A program made the translations under genes and the position numbers. A stretch of 47,492 nt of DNA, taken from NCBI GenBank assembly GCA_022844405.1, contig JALHLV010000030.1, positions 1 to 47,492 of the forward strand. Direction: 5' to 3'. Every line of letters begins with the position of its first letter. Positions within the stretch are counted from its first letter, which is position 1. The DNA comes from Sphingomonadales bacterium (GTDB lineage Bacteria > Pseudomonadota > Alphaproteobacteria > SMXS01). Below the pieces are notes generated by a model. The model was not told the DNA's origin. It ran no database searches and saw only the letters and a program-made list of their open reading frames with translations. Positions 16,581-25,222 of the stretch are shown in pieces.

Positions 16581-17870
16581 TCAGCTGGCGTGCTGAATGA
16601 CCCGCATGGACCGGAAGAAGAAATATCCGTAGAGCGACATGAACATTACCCCGGTCACCAAATAGGCCACGGCGAACGCAAGGGCGCCACGGTCGGCCGA
16701 GAGGAATAGCGCGATGAGGGCCGGGACGGCCAGCAACAGGTTGGGGATCACGACGGGATCCCGGCGCTGGGCGCGGACCGCCATGGCCAAACAATTGCTG
16801 AGATGTCCAATCGGCGCCGCAGCGAGGATGATCCAAAGCACCACCGAGTCCGGAAGGCGGGCCGCCATGTGGGCGCTGCCGGCCTTCAGCAACTCGCACA
16901 CCACTCCGCCGCCAATCACCAGCAGCACGGACAGGACGGAGCTCGCCAGGAACGTCTGGCGGATAATCGACTTGAACTCGCGGTACTCGCCGCGATGATA
17001 ATAGCCAGCATACAAAGCTGTCTGGCTGAGCGGCCAGACCGATGAGGCCGTGGTCACGAGATAACCAAGCGCTAACACGAGGCCGGTCTGACCCGCGACA
17101 ACCGAGCCCTGCGCGACCAGCAGCAAGGGCGTGAGCAGCCTGGTCGTCGACACGCCGACAAGGGTGTTGACCAGCGTCTTCCACTGCATGGGCCAGAGTT
17201 GGTCACGCCACAGCGCGAAGCGGGAAAAGCCGCCAACCCGCGCCGGAAGGTCGAAGCACCAGACAAACAGCAGCACGATCAAAACCACGCGCACAACGGC
17301 GCTAGCGGCAACAGCCCACAGCTCCACCTGCGCCGCGACCGCGGCGATGAACGCGACGCCAGCGGCAACCTCGATCCAGAAATTGGCCTTCCAGGCGGCA
17401 TGGCGTCCGCCGGTGCCTTCCACATAGGTCAGCCCGAGCGTCAGCACGAGCTGAGCGCTGGAGACGGCGCAGAAGGCGATCCATGGCCAAAGCCACCTTG
17501 CCCGCTCGACATCGCCCCCCATCAGGAAGAACGATCCGCCAATGAACATCACCACGCTCGTGGCCAGCACGGTCGGGACCGCGGCCGCGAACGCCGCCCA
17601 GGCAACCGCGGGCGCTTCGTTGGCGGGGCGCGACGACACCGCAAGGAGAAGCGAATAGGTCAGGCCGAGGTCGGCGACGGCGGAGAAGCCCGCCAGGCTG
17701 GTGAACGAGAGAAAGACGCCGATGCGGCCCGGGTCGAACAGCGCCAGAATGAGAATACCGCCGACGAAGGATACCGCCGCTGCGACCACGCGCGTGCCGA
17801 CGGCATAAAGCCCGGTGGGCGAACCCTCTCCGCGCAGCCGCGTCAACACGCCGACGATCCAGGCGCTCAC
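16581..17870 (-). CDS. Wzx-like polysaccharide flippase
   Basis: The 429-residue protein is almost wholly hydrophobic, with about twelve predicted helices and short basic loops (RGEGSPTGLYAVGTRVV at the start, RAQRRDPVVIPN late). This is the pattern of MATE/MOP-superfamily O-antigen or polysaccharide flippases, which move lipid-linked repeat units across the inner membrane. GTG 17870 overlaps the stop of the GT2 gene before it. It converges with the methyltransferase gene, 9 bases apart. No Wzy polymerase was recognised, so the polymerisation route is unclear. Confidence 0.7.
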   Translation of the reverse strand: MSAWIVGVLTRLRGEGSPTGLYAVGTRVVAAAVSFVGGILILALFDPGRIGVFLSFTSLAGFSAVADLGLTYSLLLAVSSRPANEAPAVAWAAFAAAVPTVLATSVVMFIGGSFFLMGGDVERARWLWPWIAFCAVSSAQLVLTLGLTYVEGTGGRHAAWKANFWIEVAAGVAFIAAVAAQVELWAVAASAVVRVVLIVLLFVWCFDLPARVGGFSRFALWRDQLWPMQWKTLVNTLVGVSTTRLLTPLLLVAQGSVVAGQTGLVLALGYLVTTASSVWPLSQTALYAGYYHRGEYREFKSIIRQTFLASSVLSVLLVIGGGVVCELLKAGSAHMAARLPDSVVLWIILAAAPIGHLSNCLAMAVRAQRRDPVVIPNLLLAVPALIALFLSADRGALAFAVAYLVTGVMFMSLYGYFFFRSMRVIQHAS

Positions 17871-18868
17871 GTGGTCCGTCCCGCGGCACGCGCCTGCCGC
17901 CGGGCATGGGCGAGAACCCTGTTTTCAACGGCAGGTCGGGGCAAGACAATGACGCCGCCGACACGGACGATCGCATGCACGTTGCGCAGGATGATCCCGG
18001 CCAAGCGGAAGAACGACCGGATCAGGGTCCCCTTCCCGGCGCCGCGCAAGGCATTCCAGGCGAACTGGTTCGATACGGTCAACGACAGAAACTTCGTGGC
18101 AAGCCGATCGACGCTGGCCTTGTCGCGGGTGTTACGCGGATCGGCCAGGATGAGGGCGCGGATTCGTGCGGCAACCTCACGGCTCTCGCGCGCCCAGTTC
18201 ACGACCGTGTTGCGGTTGGTCTCCGACGTCATCCCGGGACGGTAGAAAAAATAGTTGGACAGGTGCCGGGCGTCGCAGCCAACAACGCCGCCGCTTTCGA
18301 GAGCCTTGGTCCAGTAGTACATGTCTCCGATCAAGACGTTGTCGGGTTGCCGCCCCGTCTCGCGCAGGCCCCGCGTGCGGAAAGCCGTCGCGCACATGCA
18401 GATGTTCCGCTTGCCGTCCATGAAGCTGAACAGGAAGTCGGGCGCGTTCTCGAAGCGCGGCCCTACATGCCCTGGCACCGCCACGTCGGCATAGAGCAGG
18501 TCGCAGCCGGTATAGACGAAAGCGACGTCCGGCTTCTCTTCGATCAGTCCGACGACACCGGCTGCGAAACCGGGCTCGAGAAAGTCGTCGTCGGAAAGGA
18601 AAACCGTCCACTCGGTCCGCACCTGCGAAAGCATGAACCAGCCATGGTCCTGCACGGGCATGGTCGGCGCGTGGCGGAACCGCCGGACATGGGCGGGAAG
18701 ATCGAGCGACGGCAGCACCGTCTCCGTTCCATCGGAAGAGCCGTTGTCCGACACGATGATGTCCACTGGAACCGTCTGTGCGAGCGCGCTGGCGAGCGCC
18801 TTCCGGAACAGCTCCAGCCGGTTCACGGTGGGAATGACGATCGTCAGAAGCGGCAGGGAGTTGCTCAA
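17867..18868 (-). CDS. GT2 family glycosyltransferase
   Basis: The 333-residue protein opens with the GT-A fold signature: LTIVIPTVNR, then VSDNGSSDGT at 39-48, and the metal/nucleotide-binding triad FLSDDDF with Asp93-95. A C-terminal basic segment may touch the membrane. GT2 enzymes transfer sugars from nucleotide donors on the cytoplasmic side. TTG 18868 overlaps the stop of the upstream gene (TTGA), and the next gene overlaps in turn, so the three form one operon. The sugar is unknown. Confidence 0.85.
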   Translation of the reverse strand: MSNSLPLLTIVIPTVNRLELFRKALASALAQTVPVDIIVSDNGSSDGTETVLPSLDLPAHVRRFRHAPTMPVQDHGWFMLSQVRTEWTVFLSDDDFLEPGFAAGVVGLIEEKPDVAFVYTGCDLLYADVAVPGHVGPRFENAPDFLFSFMDGKRNICMCATAFRTRGLRETGRQPDNVLIGDMYYWTKALESGGVVGCDARHLSNYFFYRPGMTSETNRNTVVNWARESREVAARIRALILADPRNTRDKASVDRLATKFLSLTVSNQFAWNALRGAGKGTLIRSFFRLAGIILRNVHAIVRVGGVIVLPRPAVENRVLAHARRQARAAGRTT

Positions 18869-20139
18869 GCCCGCCCCGCAATCTCAGCCCGCCGCCCCAT
18901 CAACTCCCGCCGCGCGTGCAGCACCGCGAGGGTGAGCAGCGTGAGCGCGGCGAGCGGGCCGAGCGGGACGTGCCAGGCCATGCCGAACGGAAAGCGCGAC
19001 ACCAACGGCGTGATCAGCACCAGCGCCAGCAGGGTCTTCTCCCAGGGCAGCCAGCCGGTCTGCCGTGAGGCGCGGATCAGCCAGAAGAAGGCGATGGCCG
19101 ACAGCACCATGTCGTAGAGCAGCGCCACGTGGACGGCGACCGGCACGGCCGCGCACAGCACCGCGGCGCGGATCGGCAGGCTGGCCTTGCGCCGCCAGAC
19201 CCATCCCACCGCCACCGCCGCCGCCACGGTGACTGTCACCTGCAGGCCGTAGGCGACCGGCACCGGGATGCCGATCAGCCGCGCGCCGCCGAACGGGGTG
19301 ATGAACGCGGCCAGGTCGATGTCGCCATGCTCGTAGGAACCGCTGGCACCGAGGAACAGCACCAGATAGTCGTTCCAGGTCTGCCAGCCGAACAGCAGCA
19401 GCGACAGCGCGATCAGCCCCAGCACCGAGACCGCCGCGCCGCCGAAGGCGCGCCAGTGCCCACCCGCCGCCAGCGCCACGGGGATCAGCAGGCCGAAATG
19501 CGGCTTGTAGCAGACCAGCCCGAACAGCAGCCCGGCGAGGAACGGCCGCTTGTCGACCAGCAGCAGCGCCCCGCCGAACGCCGCCGCCGTCAGGAACGCG
19601 TTCTGCCCCAGCCCCAGCGTCCAGTAGACGGCCGGGCTGGCGAGAAGCAGCAGCCAGCCCATCGCGCCCTTCTCCCGCAGTATGGCGCGCCCGACGACCA
19701 GATAGGCCGCCAGGGTGACCGCCTGGAACAGGTAGAACGCGGGCAGGTAGGGCAGCACCGCGAACGCCGCGCAGATCAGCAGGAATACCGGCGGATAGTA
19801 GTAATAGATGTAGTCGATGCCCGGCGCGGTCACCCGCCGGATCGCATCCAGGTGAGCGGCCTGATCGTAGACGAGCTGGGGCACGCCTTCGACGGCCAGC
19901 AGCCCGGCGGCGTAGAAGCTGGCGAAGGTGGTTGTCACCGGCGCGCTGAGCTCGACGATCAGGCCGTTGGTGCCCAGGATGAGGAAGATCAGCAGCAGGA
20001 TCTCCAGCCCCACCAGGATTCCGGCATACGACGTCGCACGGTCGCGGGTCAGCCACGCACCAGTCCTCAGTCCGCCGATCAACGTCACGTCCGCCCCATC
20101 GTTTGCATGGCCTTTGAGGATTATGGGTCGACTTGTCAC
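18865..20139 (-). CDS. GT87/DUF2029-like polytopic membrane protein
   Basis: The protein of up to 424 residues has about ten helices. After the first helix comes a periplasmic-type loop, FASFYAAGLLAVEGVPQLVY, followed by DYIYYYYPPVFLL, which fits the DUF2029/GT87 pattern of polyprenyl-phosphate-mannose-using enzymes. It is a distant relative in type of the plus-strand membrane enzyme at 14271-15644. GTG 20139 is used; GTG 20088 is a good alternative just before the first helix. It is the first gene of the convergent glycan operon. Confidence 0.65.
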   Translation of the reverse strand: MTSRPIILKGHANDGADVTLIGGLRTGAWLTRDRATSYAGILVGLEILLLIFLILGTNGLIVELSAPVTTTFASFYAAGLLAVEGVPQLVYDQAAHLDAIRRVTAPGIDYIYYYYPPVFLLICAAFAVLPYLPAFYLFQAVTLAAYLVVGRAILREKGAMGWLLLLASPAVYWTLGLGQNAFLTAAAFGGALLLVDKRPFLAGLLFGLVCYKPHFGLLIPVALAAGGHWRAFGGAAVSVLGLIALSLLLFGWQTWNDYLVLFLGASGSYEHGDIDLAAFITPFGGARLIGIPVPVAYGLQVTVTVAAAVAVGWVWRRKASLPIRAAVLCAAVPVAVHVALLYDMVLSAIAFFWLIRASRQTGWLPWEKTLLALVLITPLVSRFPFGMAWHVPLGPLAALTLLTLAVLHARRELMGRRAEIAGRA

Positions 20140-20221
20140 GGGCCGCCAAGCGGTTTCCCGGCAAGGCGTTCGCGGACCGGGCCATGGCGGGCGACGCTGC
20201 CGGCGCAGGTCCCGGCCTCGG

Positions 20222-21001
20222 TCACGGATCGCCGACGCGCTCCCACGGCACGGTCACCCGCTGTCCGTCATGGACATGGTGGATGACCGCCACCCGGTAG
20301 GCGGCGCGGACGTTCTCGTCGACCAGCACCTCGGCCGGCGGGCCGTCGGCGAGCAGCCTTCCCTCGCGCAGCAGCAGCAGACGGTGGCAGAATCGTTCGG
20401 CCAGGGTCAGGTCGTGCAGCACGGCGATCACCAGCGCGCCCGCCTCGGCATAGGCGCGCAGCACTTCCATGATCTCGATCTGGTGATACGGATCGAGCGC
20501 GGCGATGGGCTCGTCGACCAGCAGCACGGGCGCTTTCACCGCCAGCGCCCGCGCCAGCAGCGCCCGCGCCCGCTCGCCGCCCGACAGGGTGTCGACCGGC
20601 CGCGACGCGAAGCCGGTCATCGCCGCCAGCGCCAGCGCCTCGTCGATGGCCGCCTGGTCCGCCCCCGACAGGCCCTGGAACGCGGCGCGGTGCGGCAGGC
20701 GGCCCAGCGCCGCCAGGTCGCGAACGCTGAACGGCCAGTGCACCGGCTGGCTCTGCGCCAGATAGGCGACCGTGCGGGCGAAGGCGCGGCGGCCGATCCG
20801 GCGGACCGGCCTGCCGTCCAGCTCGACGGCGCCGCCGAACGGCACCAGGTCGGCGAGCGCCCGGATCAGGCTGGTCTTGCCGGCGCCGTTGGGGCCGATC
20901 AGGCCGACGAGCGCGCCCGGCCCCGCCGCGAAGCTGACGCCCGAGACCGCTGGCAGGTCGCCGAAGGAAACCGTAACGTCCGTGGCGCGGATCGACGTCA
21001 T
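20222..21001 (-). CDS. btuD: Cobalamin/iron-complex ABC transporter ATP-binding protein
   Basis: The 259-residue protein has Walker A GPNGAGKTS near residue 37, the ABC signature LSGGERAR, Walker B VLLVDEP and the H-loop LHDL. It belongs to the FecE/BtuD/HmuV group that powers uptake of metal chelates. It is the last gene of an operon whose leader has a cobalamin riboswitch, so vitamin B12 is the likely cargo. ATG 21001 overlaps the stop of the permease gene. The frame open upstream to 21886 is a shadow of the permease. Confidence 0.9.
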   Translation of the reverse strand: MTSIRATDVTVSFGDLPAVSGVSFAAGPGALVGLIGPNGAGKTSLIRALADLVPFGGAVELDGRPVRRIGRRAFARTVAYLAQSQPVHWPFSVRDLAALGRLPHRAAFQGLSGADQAAIDEALALAAMTGFASRPVDTLSGGERARALLARALAVKAPVLLVDEPIAALDPYHQIEIMEVLRAYAEAGALVIAVLHDLTLAERFCHRLLLLREGRLLADGPPAEVLVDENVRAAYRVAVIHHVHDGQRVTVPWERVGDP

Positions 21002-21990
21002 GCGCCGCTCCGCCGTGTTTTCAGGATCAGGTGCAGGAAGAACGGCGCGCCGATCAGCGCGGTCACCACGCCCAGCTTCAGTTCCGGCCCGCGCATCGGC
21101 ACCCGCACCAGGATGTCGGCGGCCAGCAGGACCGCAGCACCCGCCAGCGCGCTGGGCAGCAGCAGGCGGCTGGGATGATGGCCGATCACCGGCCGCAACA
21201 GGTGCGGCACCACCAGCCCGACGAAGCCGATCATGCCGGTGACCGACACCACGGCGCCGACCGCCAGGCCGGTGCCCAGGATCACCTTCACGGTGGCGGC
21301 GCGCGGGCTGAATCCCAGGCTGCGGGCGGTGTCCTGGCCCAGGCTGAGGGCATCGAGCGCCCTGCCCGACGTCAGCACCAGCGCCATCCCGGCGACGGCG
21401 AGGGGCGCGGCGAAGATCACGTGGCTCATGCCGCGGTCGGCCAGCGAGCCCAGCATCCAGAACACGATCTCCAGCGCCGCCCACGGGCTGGGCGCCAGGT
21501 TGAGGGCGAGCGACGTCAGCGCCCCGGCGAAGGCGTTCACCGCCACCCCCGCCAGGATCAGGGTCATGACGTCGACGCCGCGGCCGGCCAGCGCATAGAG
21601 CAGCGCCAGCGCCGCCATGGCGCCGATGAATCCGCCCACCGGCACCGCGAGCGCGCCGCCGAACAGGCCGAAATAGAACACCACGACGGCGCCCAGCGCC
21701 GCGCCGCTCGAGGCGCCCACCAGCCCCGGCTCGGCCAGCGGGTTGCGCAGCAGCCCCTGCAGCGCGGCGCCGCACAGGCCCAGCGCCGCGCCCGCCATCA
21801 GGCCCAGCAGGGCGCGCGGCAGGCGCACCTGGTAGAGGATGATCTCGGTCACGCCCGGGTCGAGATCGCGGCTCGCGGGCAGCCATTCGCCGCCGCGGCC
21901 GACGAAGATGGACAGCGCGAACAGCACGGCCACCGCCGCCGCGAGGCCAGCGCAGACCAAGGCCATGCGGGTGTTGCTGGCCGGGGTCAA
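20998..21990 (-). CDS. btuC: Cobalamin/iron-complex ABC transporter permease
   Basis: The 330-residue protein has about ten helices and the FecCD family landmarks: RLPRALLGLMAGAALGLCGA, LLRNPLAEPGLVGASSGAAL and GLVVPHLLRPVIGHHP. These permeases import B12 or siderophores across the inner membrane. TTG 21990 overlaps the stop of the binding-protein gene (TTGA); ATG 21966 is in frame just before the first helix, and the frame is open to 22068. The length matches the family from the TTG. Confidence 0.9.
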   Translation of the reverse strand: MTPASNTRMALVCAGLAAAVAVLFALSIFVGRGGEWLPASRDLDPGVTEIILYQVRLPRALLGLMAGAALGLCGAALQGLLRNPLAEPGLVGASSGAALGAVVVFYFGLFGGALAVPVGGFIGAMAALALLYALAGRGVDVMTLILAGVAVNAFAGALTSLALNLAPSPWAALEIVFWMLGSLADRGMSHVIFAAPLAVAGMALVLTSGRALDALSLGQDTARSLGFSPRAATVKVILGTGLAVGAVVSVTGMIGFVGLVVPHLLRPVIGHHPSRLLLPSALAGAAVLLAADILVRVPMRGPELKLGVVTALIGAPFFLHLILKTRRSGA

Positions 21991-22832
21991 TGGCGCCTCG
22001 CCAGCGGCCGGACCTGGTCGCGCAAGGTCAGCGCCGCCTGCGCCAGAGAGGGCGTGCCGCAGTTCCACAGGGCGGTCGGGACGCTGACCACCGGCCGGTC
22101 GCGGCGCATGGTGTCGAGCGCCGGATGCTCCAGCACCAGATTGGCCATGGAGGGCGAGCCCATGCGGTATTCCCCGAGGATGAGAAGCTGCGGCTCGGCG
22201 CGCAGCACGTCCTCGACGGTCATGCTGACCCAGCCGGATTGGCCCGGCCTGGCGGCGATGTTGACCAGGCCCAGATGAGTGAGCACGTCGTCGAACAGGC
22301 TAGGGATTCCGGCCGAGAAGCCGTTGGCGCCGTAGACCAGCGACCGGTAACGGAGGTCGGCCAGCGAGCCCTTGGTCTTCGCCAGCTCGGCGTCGAAGGC
22401 CGCGACCAGCGCCTCGCCCCGCTCCTTTTCGCCCAGCGCGGCGGCGATCCCGCTTATGTTGGCGCGAACGCCGCCGAAGGTGTCGGCGACCGGCACCGTG
22501 ACCACCGCGATGCCCTGGCGTTTCAGCATGGCGACCGCGAGCGGCGAGTTGCTGCCATCGGCGAACACCATGTCGGGCCGCAGCCGCAGCACTTCCTCGG
22601 CCAGGCCGTGATTGGGCACATAGCGCGCCGCCTGCCGCCACATGGCGGAATCCTCTTCATCCTGGGTAACCCAGTGGACCGACACGATGGTGTCGGGATC
22701 GGCGAGCAGCATGACGAGCTGGTCGGTGCACAGCCCCATGGAGACGATGCGCTTGGGCGCCGCGCCGGCGGACGCGGCGGACAAGGCGGCGAGCAGGCCG
22801 AACAGGATGCCGTACCAGCCCGCCGCCCTCAT
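21987..22832 (-). CDS. btuF: Periplasmic cobalamin-binding protein
   Basis: The 281-residue product has a signal peptide (MRAAGWYGILFGLLAALSAA, cleavage expected near SAGA-A) followed by a BtuF/FepB-type class III binding fold. It starts with RIVSMGLCTDQLVMLLADPD and contains LRPDMVFAD and LGLVNIAA. The protein should carry the cobalamin from the outer-membrane receptor to the permease. ATG 22832 lies 4 bases after the receptor stop. The riboswitch on the leader supports B12 over siderophore as substrate. Confidence 0.85.
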   Translation of the reverse strand: MRAAGWYGILFGLLAALSAASAGAAPKRIVSMGLCTDQLVMLLADPDTIVSVHWVTQDEEDSAMWRQAARYVPNHGLAEEVLRLRPDMVFADGSNSPLAVAMLKRQGIAVVTVPVADTFGGVRANISGIAAALGEKERGEALVAAFDAELAKTKGSLADLRYRSLVYGANGFSAGIPSLFDDVLTHLGLVNIAARPGQSGWVSMTVEDVLRAEPQLLILGEYRMGSPSMANLVLEHPALDTMRRDRPVVSVPTALWNCGTPSLAQAALTLRDQVRPLARRH

Positions 22833-22836
22833 GCCG

Positions 22837-24804
22837 TCAGTCTCCCAGTTTCGCCCGCAGGCCGCCGAAGGCGCCGATGCCGGGCGACCGGTAGGAGAAC
22901 ACTTCCTCGTAGTCCTGGTCGACCAGATTCTCGACCCGGCCATAGATCTCGAGATGGTCGGTGATCCGGTAGCTGGCCGCCAGGGTGATCAGCACATAGT
23001 CGCGCAGCGTGACGACGGACTCCGGCGTGGCGGTCACGAACTCGTTGTCGAGCTGCTTGCCATTATAGGAAACGTCCAGGTTGGCGTTGCCCTTGCCGCC
23101 CGCGAACACGTAGTTGACGTTGAAGCTGCCCAAGTGCTTGGGCCGCCGCACCTCGTGCGCGCCGTCGGGCTGGCGGGAGTTGGTGTAGGTGTAGCTGCCG
23201 CCGACGGACAAATTCTCGCTGAGCTGGGCCGACAGCATCACCTCGATGCCGTCGCGCGTGCTGGTGCCGACCAGATTATCGACGGTGCTGAGAAAGGTGT
23301 TGAAGTCGAAGACGGTGACGATCTCGTTCTGCAGGTTGGCGTGGAACCAGGTCACGTCGAGGGTCAGCCTGTCGCCGAAGAACTTCTGCTCGACGCCGAC
23401 GTCGACGCTGCGGGATTCTTCGGGCTTCAGGTCGGGGTTGCCCAGAAAGAAGTCCGGGAAGAAACCGAACAGCTCGAAAAAGCCCGGATTGGTGACGGCG
23501 GTGCCGTGGCTGGCATGCAGCCGTGTGCCGATCTCCTTGAACTGCCAGGCCGCCGCGAGCCGGTACGTCGTGGCATTCCTGAACATGCGGTTATCGTCGT
23601 GACGCACGCCCGCGGAGAGGAACAGCCGGTCGGCGAAGCCAACGCGGTATTCGCCGATATAGCTGTTCTGCGGTTCCGACCGCTCCTGGTTCTCCAGCGC
23701 GTCGGGCACGGCGCCGCGATTGACGAAATCCTGCTCCTCGCGCTGGAACGCCACGGTGACATGGTGCTCGGCGTCGAGGAACGAGGGCGTCCGGAAGTTC
23801 ACCGTGTTCTGATAGGCGACCTTCAGCCGCTGGCCGTGATTGCCGGTCAGGTCATTGCTAGGGCTGATGTATTCGCGCTTTGTGTCGGCATACTGCACCG
23901 AGCCCTGGTGCACCCAGTGATCGTCGAACAGCGACAGCTCGCCCTGCACGCGGCCATAGAACTGGCGGTTCTTCTGCTCGTCGAGAGTGTCGATGATCAG
24001 GCCGTTGGTCGCGGTCGGCGGGAAATCGAAATCCTGAGCGTCGGTGTCGTTCCTGCTGGTCACGTAGCGGGCGACCGCGTCGAGGCGGAAGTTCTCGGTG
24101 ACCCGGGCCTTGCCCTTGCCGCTGAAGGTGAAGACGCGGGCGCCGTCCTTCTCGGCGCCGAAGCGCGACAGGTTGATGCCGCCCGTGCCGAAATAGCCGG
24201 CCGAGACGGCGCCGTTCACCCGTTCCGTGCCACCGGAAGCGAGCGCCGTCAGCTGCCGCTCGGCGAACGAGCCGCCTTCGGCCGAGCCCTCGAAGCGGAA
24301 TCCCGGATGGCCGCTCTTGGTGATGATGTTGATGACGCCGCCCAGCGCGTCCGAGCCATGGAGCGCGCTCTGGGCGCCGCGCAGCACCTCGATGCGCTCG
24401 ACGCCGACGGCCATCAGCCCGGCATAGTCGAACTCGCCGTTGAAGTTCAGCTCGTTGGCCTCGACGCCGTCGATCAGCACCAGCGTGTGGTTGCCCTCGG
24501 CGCCGCGCATGCGGACCTGGGTGAGCTGGCCGGGTCCGCCCGAGCGGCTGACGGCGATGCCGGGCACGCTGCGCAGCAGGTCGGAGACGACCGGGTTCTG
24601 ACGGCGCTCGATGTATTGCTCGTCGAGCACCGAGATGGCGTTGCCGATGGTGTAGGCCGCCGCTGGTGTCATGGTCGCGGTGACGAACACCGTGTCGCCG
24701 GGCAGCACGCCGTCCTCGGCAACGGCAGGGGCGGCGATCAGGCCGGCCAGCGCGGTGGCAATCAGCAGGGTGGGCGTTTGTCGGTGGGTCCGGTTGTCGG
24801 GCAT
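22837..24804 (-). CDS. btuB: TonB-dependent outer-membrane receptor, BtuB-like
   Basis: The 655-residue protein has a signal peptide (MPDNRTHRQTPTLLIATALA), a TonB-box-like segment TVFVTATMT, a plug domain with VSDLLRSVPGIAVSRSGG, RMRGAEGNHTLVLIDG and ALGGVINIITK, and a 22-strand-type barrel ending in the BtuB-like VENLVDQDYEEVFSY and a short C-terminus. ATG 24804 follows GAGGAAACAG, and the upstream open frame to 24921 lies in the leader. The cobalamin riboswitch directly upstream makes vitamin B12 (or another cobamide) the likely ligand. TonB/ExbBD are not in the window. Confidence 0.9.
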   Translation of the reverse strand: MPDNRTHRQTPTLLIATALAGLIAAPAVAEDGVLPGDTVFVTATMTPAAAYTIGNAISVLDEQYIERRQNPVVSDLLRSVPGIAVSRSGGPGQLTQVRMRGAEGNHTLVLIDGVEANELNFNGEFDYAGLMAVGVERIEVLRGAQSALHGSDALGGVINIITKSGHPGFRFEGSAEGGSFAERQLTALASGGTERVNGAVSAGYFGTGGINLSRFGAEKDGARVFTFSGKGKARVTENFRLDAVARYVTSRNDTDAQDFDFPPTATNGLIIDTLDEQKNRQFYGRVQGELSLFDDHWVHQGSVQYADTKREYISPSNDLTGNHGQRLKVAYQNTVNFRTPSFLDAEHHVTVAFQREEQDFVNRGAVPDALENQERSEPQNSYIGEYRVGFADRLFLSAGVRHDDNRMFRNATTYRLAAAWQFKEIGTRLHASHGTAVTNPGFFELFGFFPDFFLGNPDLKPEESRSVDVGVEQKFFGDRLTLDVTWFHANLQNEIVTVFDFNTFLSTVDNLVGTSTRDGIEVMLSAQLSENLSVGGSYTYTNSRQPDGAHEVRRPKHLGSFNVNYVFAGGKGNANLDVSYNGKQLDNEFVTATPESVVTLRDYVLITLAASYRITDHLEIYGRVENLVDQDYEEVFSYRSPGIGAFGGLRAKLGD

Positions 24805-24984
24805 CTGTTTCCTCGCAGCCACTTGGTTGGAGGCTGGACGCACGGGATGCCGCGGCGCGAAAGCGCTGCCGGTCATTGCTTGCCAGGACTTCGATGGTCC
24901 CATCCGCGGCGTCCAACCCATTCACAGGTGTCGCCACAGCGGAAACCCGCACCACCCACTACCCCGGTAGCTGGAAGGACGACG

Positions 24985-25145
24985 CGATGGCAGGTCTCCT
25001 GGCTGGCGGGTCGTCGCCCCGATACGCCTTCCCAGGACGGATCCCAGTGGCTCTTCGTATCGGAACTCGCCGCTTACAGTTGCGGGGACAGCCACGGCTG
25101 GAGCGCGCTGTGCTCTTCCGTGTTCCCTTTGAAGCCCTTTCGGGC
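24985..25145 (-). ncRNA. Cobalamin riboswitch
   Basis: Read on the minus strand, the leader has the conserved B12 elements in order: CTGTCCCCGCAACTGTAA (about 25073-25092), GCCACTG (about 25050), GGGAAGGC (about 25030), and the B12 box AGCCAGGAGACCTGCC at 24990-25005. It lies about 180 bases upstream of the receptor gene, and the intervening stretch, mostly structured G+C, can hold the expression platform. Binding of adenosylcobalamin would lower expression of the uptake operon. The boundaries are approximate. The remaining 420-base gap has no gene. Confidence 0.93.
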
Positions 25146-25222
25146 ACCATCGCGGCGCAAACTACGCCCGTCGCCCGGCAAACGCAATTGCGCAGAATTC
25201 GCGGGCTGGCCTGCGGAATTCC

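Noticed and set aside
20222-21886. A single long permease-ATPase fusion on the minus strand
   Set aside because: The upstream part is a shadow of btuC in another frame; the ATPase starts at ATG 21001, which overlaps the permease stop.
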